This document shows, piece after piece, positions 56,601 to 59,600 of a stretch of 64,000 nt of DNA. This DNA comes from Strongylocentrotus droebachiensis (taxonomy: Eukaryota; Echinodermata; Echinoidea; Camarodonta; Strongylocentrotidae). The translations under genes were made by a program, and so were the position numbers. The stretch's first letter is position 1. Every line of letters begins with the position of its first letter. The stretch covers positions 62,001-126,000 of the forward strand of contig JAVYIG010000404.1 in assembly GCA_035222895.1 (NCBI GenBank), written 5' to 3'. The notes below the pieces were generated by a model. That model made no database searches and was not told the origin of the DNA. It saw nothing but the letters and a program-made list of their open reading frames with translations.

Positions 56601-59600
56601 TCTCTCTCTCTCTCTCTCTCTCCTCCTCCTCTCTCTCTCTATCAAACAAGGCATCATTCAAGATATATAAGAGAGCATTGCTAGAAAAATGCAAAACAAA
56701 CTTTCATTAGACAACACAGTACTATTGTACCTAAGAGGTGTCTAAAAAAACATGCTCACTGGCTTACATGTACATATGAACAGTTTTTTCTCCCCATAAT
56801 TTTTGAATGGGTACAATATGATCTATGAAAAAACTGTCCAGAAATTCAGAAAACTTTAAAATAAAGCTTACTGTTGAGTAGATGGTTGTGACTGGTTTGA
56901 GATCCACTTTGAGCAAAGGTTTCCCTCCATCGACCCACTTCACTTCTGGAGTCTGAAAAGTAAAGATGAGACAAAAAGGAAGTAAGAAATATTTTCAAAA
57001 TTGTACTACCCTTTTCTATAAAAGCTGGTGAGTGTTGCATGAATCATGTAAATGTGTGAAATTTTACAGTCGTACATTAGGTTCTGAAACGTCTTTGTCG
57101 TAAATGAAAATCTAGCGTTTATGTCATATTGCTGCAGAGGGTGTTATTTCAAATCAACAGATATAATGGTTGTTAAACATTCAAAATCCATTTGTTGAAA
57201 GCCAGTTCCATTTTCTTTTTGGTGGGAGGCTCCTAATAACAAACCTCTTCAATATACAACTAGATTAATGGATTTTCTGGTTATTAGGTCTGTAAAAGGG
57301 GACAAACCATCTTTAACCAACATTAAATTGCCTCTCAATTCCACTAACATAACATGGTTTATTTAGCTACGCAGCATTTTTTTGTGAGAACAAGGTTTTA
57401 CAGGAGGGAGGAGCGATTTTTTCCACAGAAAGCAAGTTTCCATTTTCTTTTTGGTGGGAGGCTCCTAATAACAAACCTCTTCAATATACAACTAGATTAA
57501 TGGATTTTCTGGTTATTAGGTCTGTAAAAGGGACAAACCATCTTTAACCAACATTAAATTGCCTCTCAATTCCACTAACATAACATGGTTTATTTAGCTA
57601 CGCGGCATTTTTTTGTGAGAACAAGGTTTTACAGGAGGGAGGAGCGATTTTTTCCACAGAATTTTTCTGAGACAAACAATACAATCAAGATATCATTATT
57701 ATGTCAATCAAAGTGTCTAACTGCTAGATAATTTCTGCGTTTTTATAAAAATACATCACCATACAGAATAAACTTAATTATTCTACATTTTTTTCTTAAA
57801 ACTCTGCAACAGACACTACCCTATATTTCTAAAAACCATGAGCATTTCGTAAACAGGTGTATTCTTATTGTAGTAAAATTCAAATGAAATCATATTTCTA
57901 TTATTTATAAGCATACATGTACATGTATATTGAGGCATGGTTACAAGTTATTAAAATTGCAATTAGGGATTTCTGCAGCTACAGTGTAGGTAAATTGTAC
58001 ATGTTTATTCAAATCCATATCCTAATTGCATACACACAACACACACACGTACATTGTGCATGTACTTACATGTACTTTACAGTTGATTTCTAACCTAGAT
58101 TATCATTCACATTCACTTCAATTGCTACTCAAAAATGAAAAATAATAAAAAATCATCTTCCATCGCAGAAGAAAAGTGGCTGGCTATAAATGTAGTCAAA
58201 ATGTGTCAGATGCCAAAACCAACAACAACTTAAAAAATCATATTCATTCGCTCATAAGGTAATAATATGCTCTTTAATTTTCTTTCCTTTCTCACAAAGC
58301 AAAGGGGTTCACAGTCCACTACTACTGTAGATATATAGTTGGGAGCCAGCTGATTCTAGCAGAGCTTGCAAATTTGCATCAAATGCAAAACTTAAAAAAG
58401 CAAGATTTCGGAAGGGAGGGGGTTGAGGGAGGGCGTGTGAGAAAAACCTTACCATGAGGTTGAATATTAGATCAGGGCCCAAAACAGATGCAGAGAACTG
58501 ATCTTTGGTAGACTACATGCATCATGTATTGGGCAGGAAAGGTTGTAAAGAAAATGATTATGAAATGAGAAGGACTGGGTAGTATTCTGAAAATGATGTT
58601 ATCATTTATGCTAGTAAAATGATGTTGATTGTCAAAACAACCAAGATCTGGGACCCGTTTCACGAAGCCTCTTTTCAATGACAAATGACAAAAATCAGTA
58701 ACAAATCTGCTGATGACCAATCAGAAGCAAGGATTTCAGTAGCTTATAACAAAAATTGTCATTTGTCACTGATGACAAGTTTTGTGAACCCCCCCCCCCC
58801 CCCCCCCCCAGGACTAGCCATTGGTTGATGTCTGCGCAAAAGCTGGCTACGTTTTCGTAAAAAGAGACATCCGCGCAAGCCCCAAAGCTAAGTGTAATTC
58901 TTTTCACATTTTGAGTATGCTGACATAAAAGATAACATCAATTAAAGAATACGGCTCCTGGATGCTTCAATAATGAAAATGGACTGTTTCAGTGCTGAAA
59001 AGATGAAGTGAACAATACATGCTTGATAAATATATCTGAGAATTATGGGATGAAAATGTTTGATTTGTAAAATATGTATGTACCATTAAAAAAAATGATA
59101 GAGGAGAGACAGACATAAAGAAAATGAACTTGACAAAGTGAAGAGATGAAAAACAAAAGATAACAGGAAAGAGGTGGAAAAGAGATGGAGAGGATTAAAG
59201 TAAAGAGAGGATTAAAGAAAAGGGATGATAATGGCTTGTCATAACATTTTGGACGGACTTTTTAACATCCATATTATTTAAAAAGTGAAATACTACCATT
59301 ATGAAAGGTAATGCCACTTGCATTAACAAAAAAAACAAAAAATACTGCTATTATCAAGTAAAATAAGACAAAAATGAATAAATTAATAAATGGATATGTG
59401 AATGAAGGAATGAGTGGATAAATGAATGAACGAATTTACGAGTAGTAAATGAATGCACAAATAAATGAATAAAAGAATGAATCAATGTACATGTAGGAAT
59501 GGATCAATGTAGGAATGAGAGAATAAATTAATTAATGAATTAGCGAGGGAATGAATAAATGAGTAGTTAATGAATGCAAGAATAAATGAAAGAATGAATG

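Noticed and set aside
58446..58500. Donor-like GTAAGG with an open segment upstream (GPDLIFNLM)
   Set aside because: Exons 2 and 3 already join in phase 0 with family-like spacing, and no good acceptor is present.
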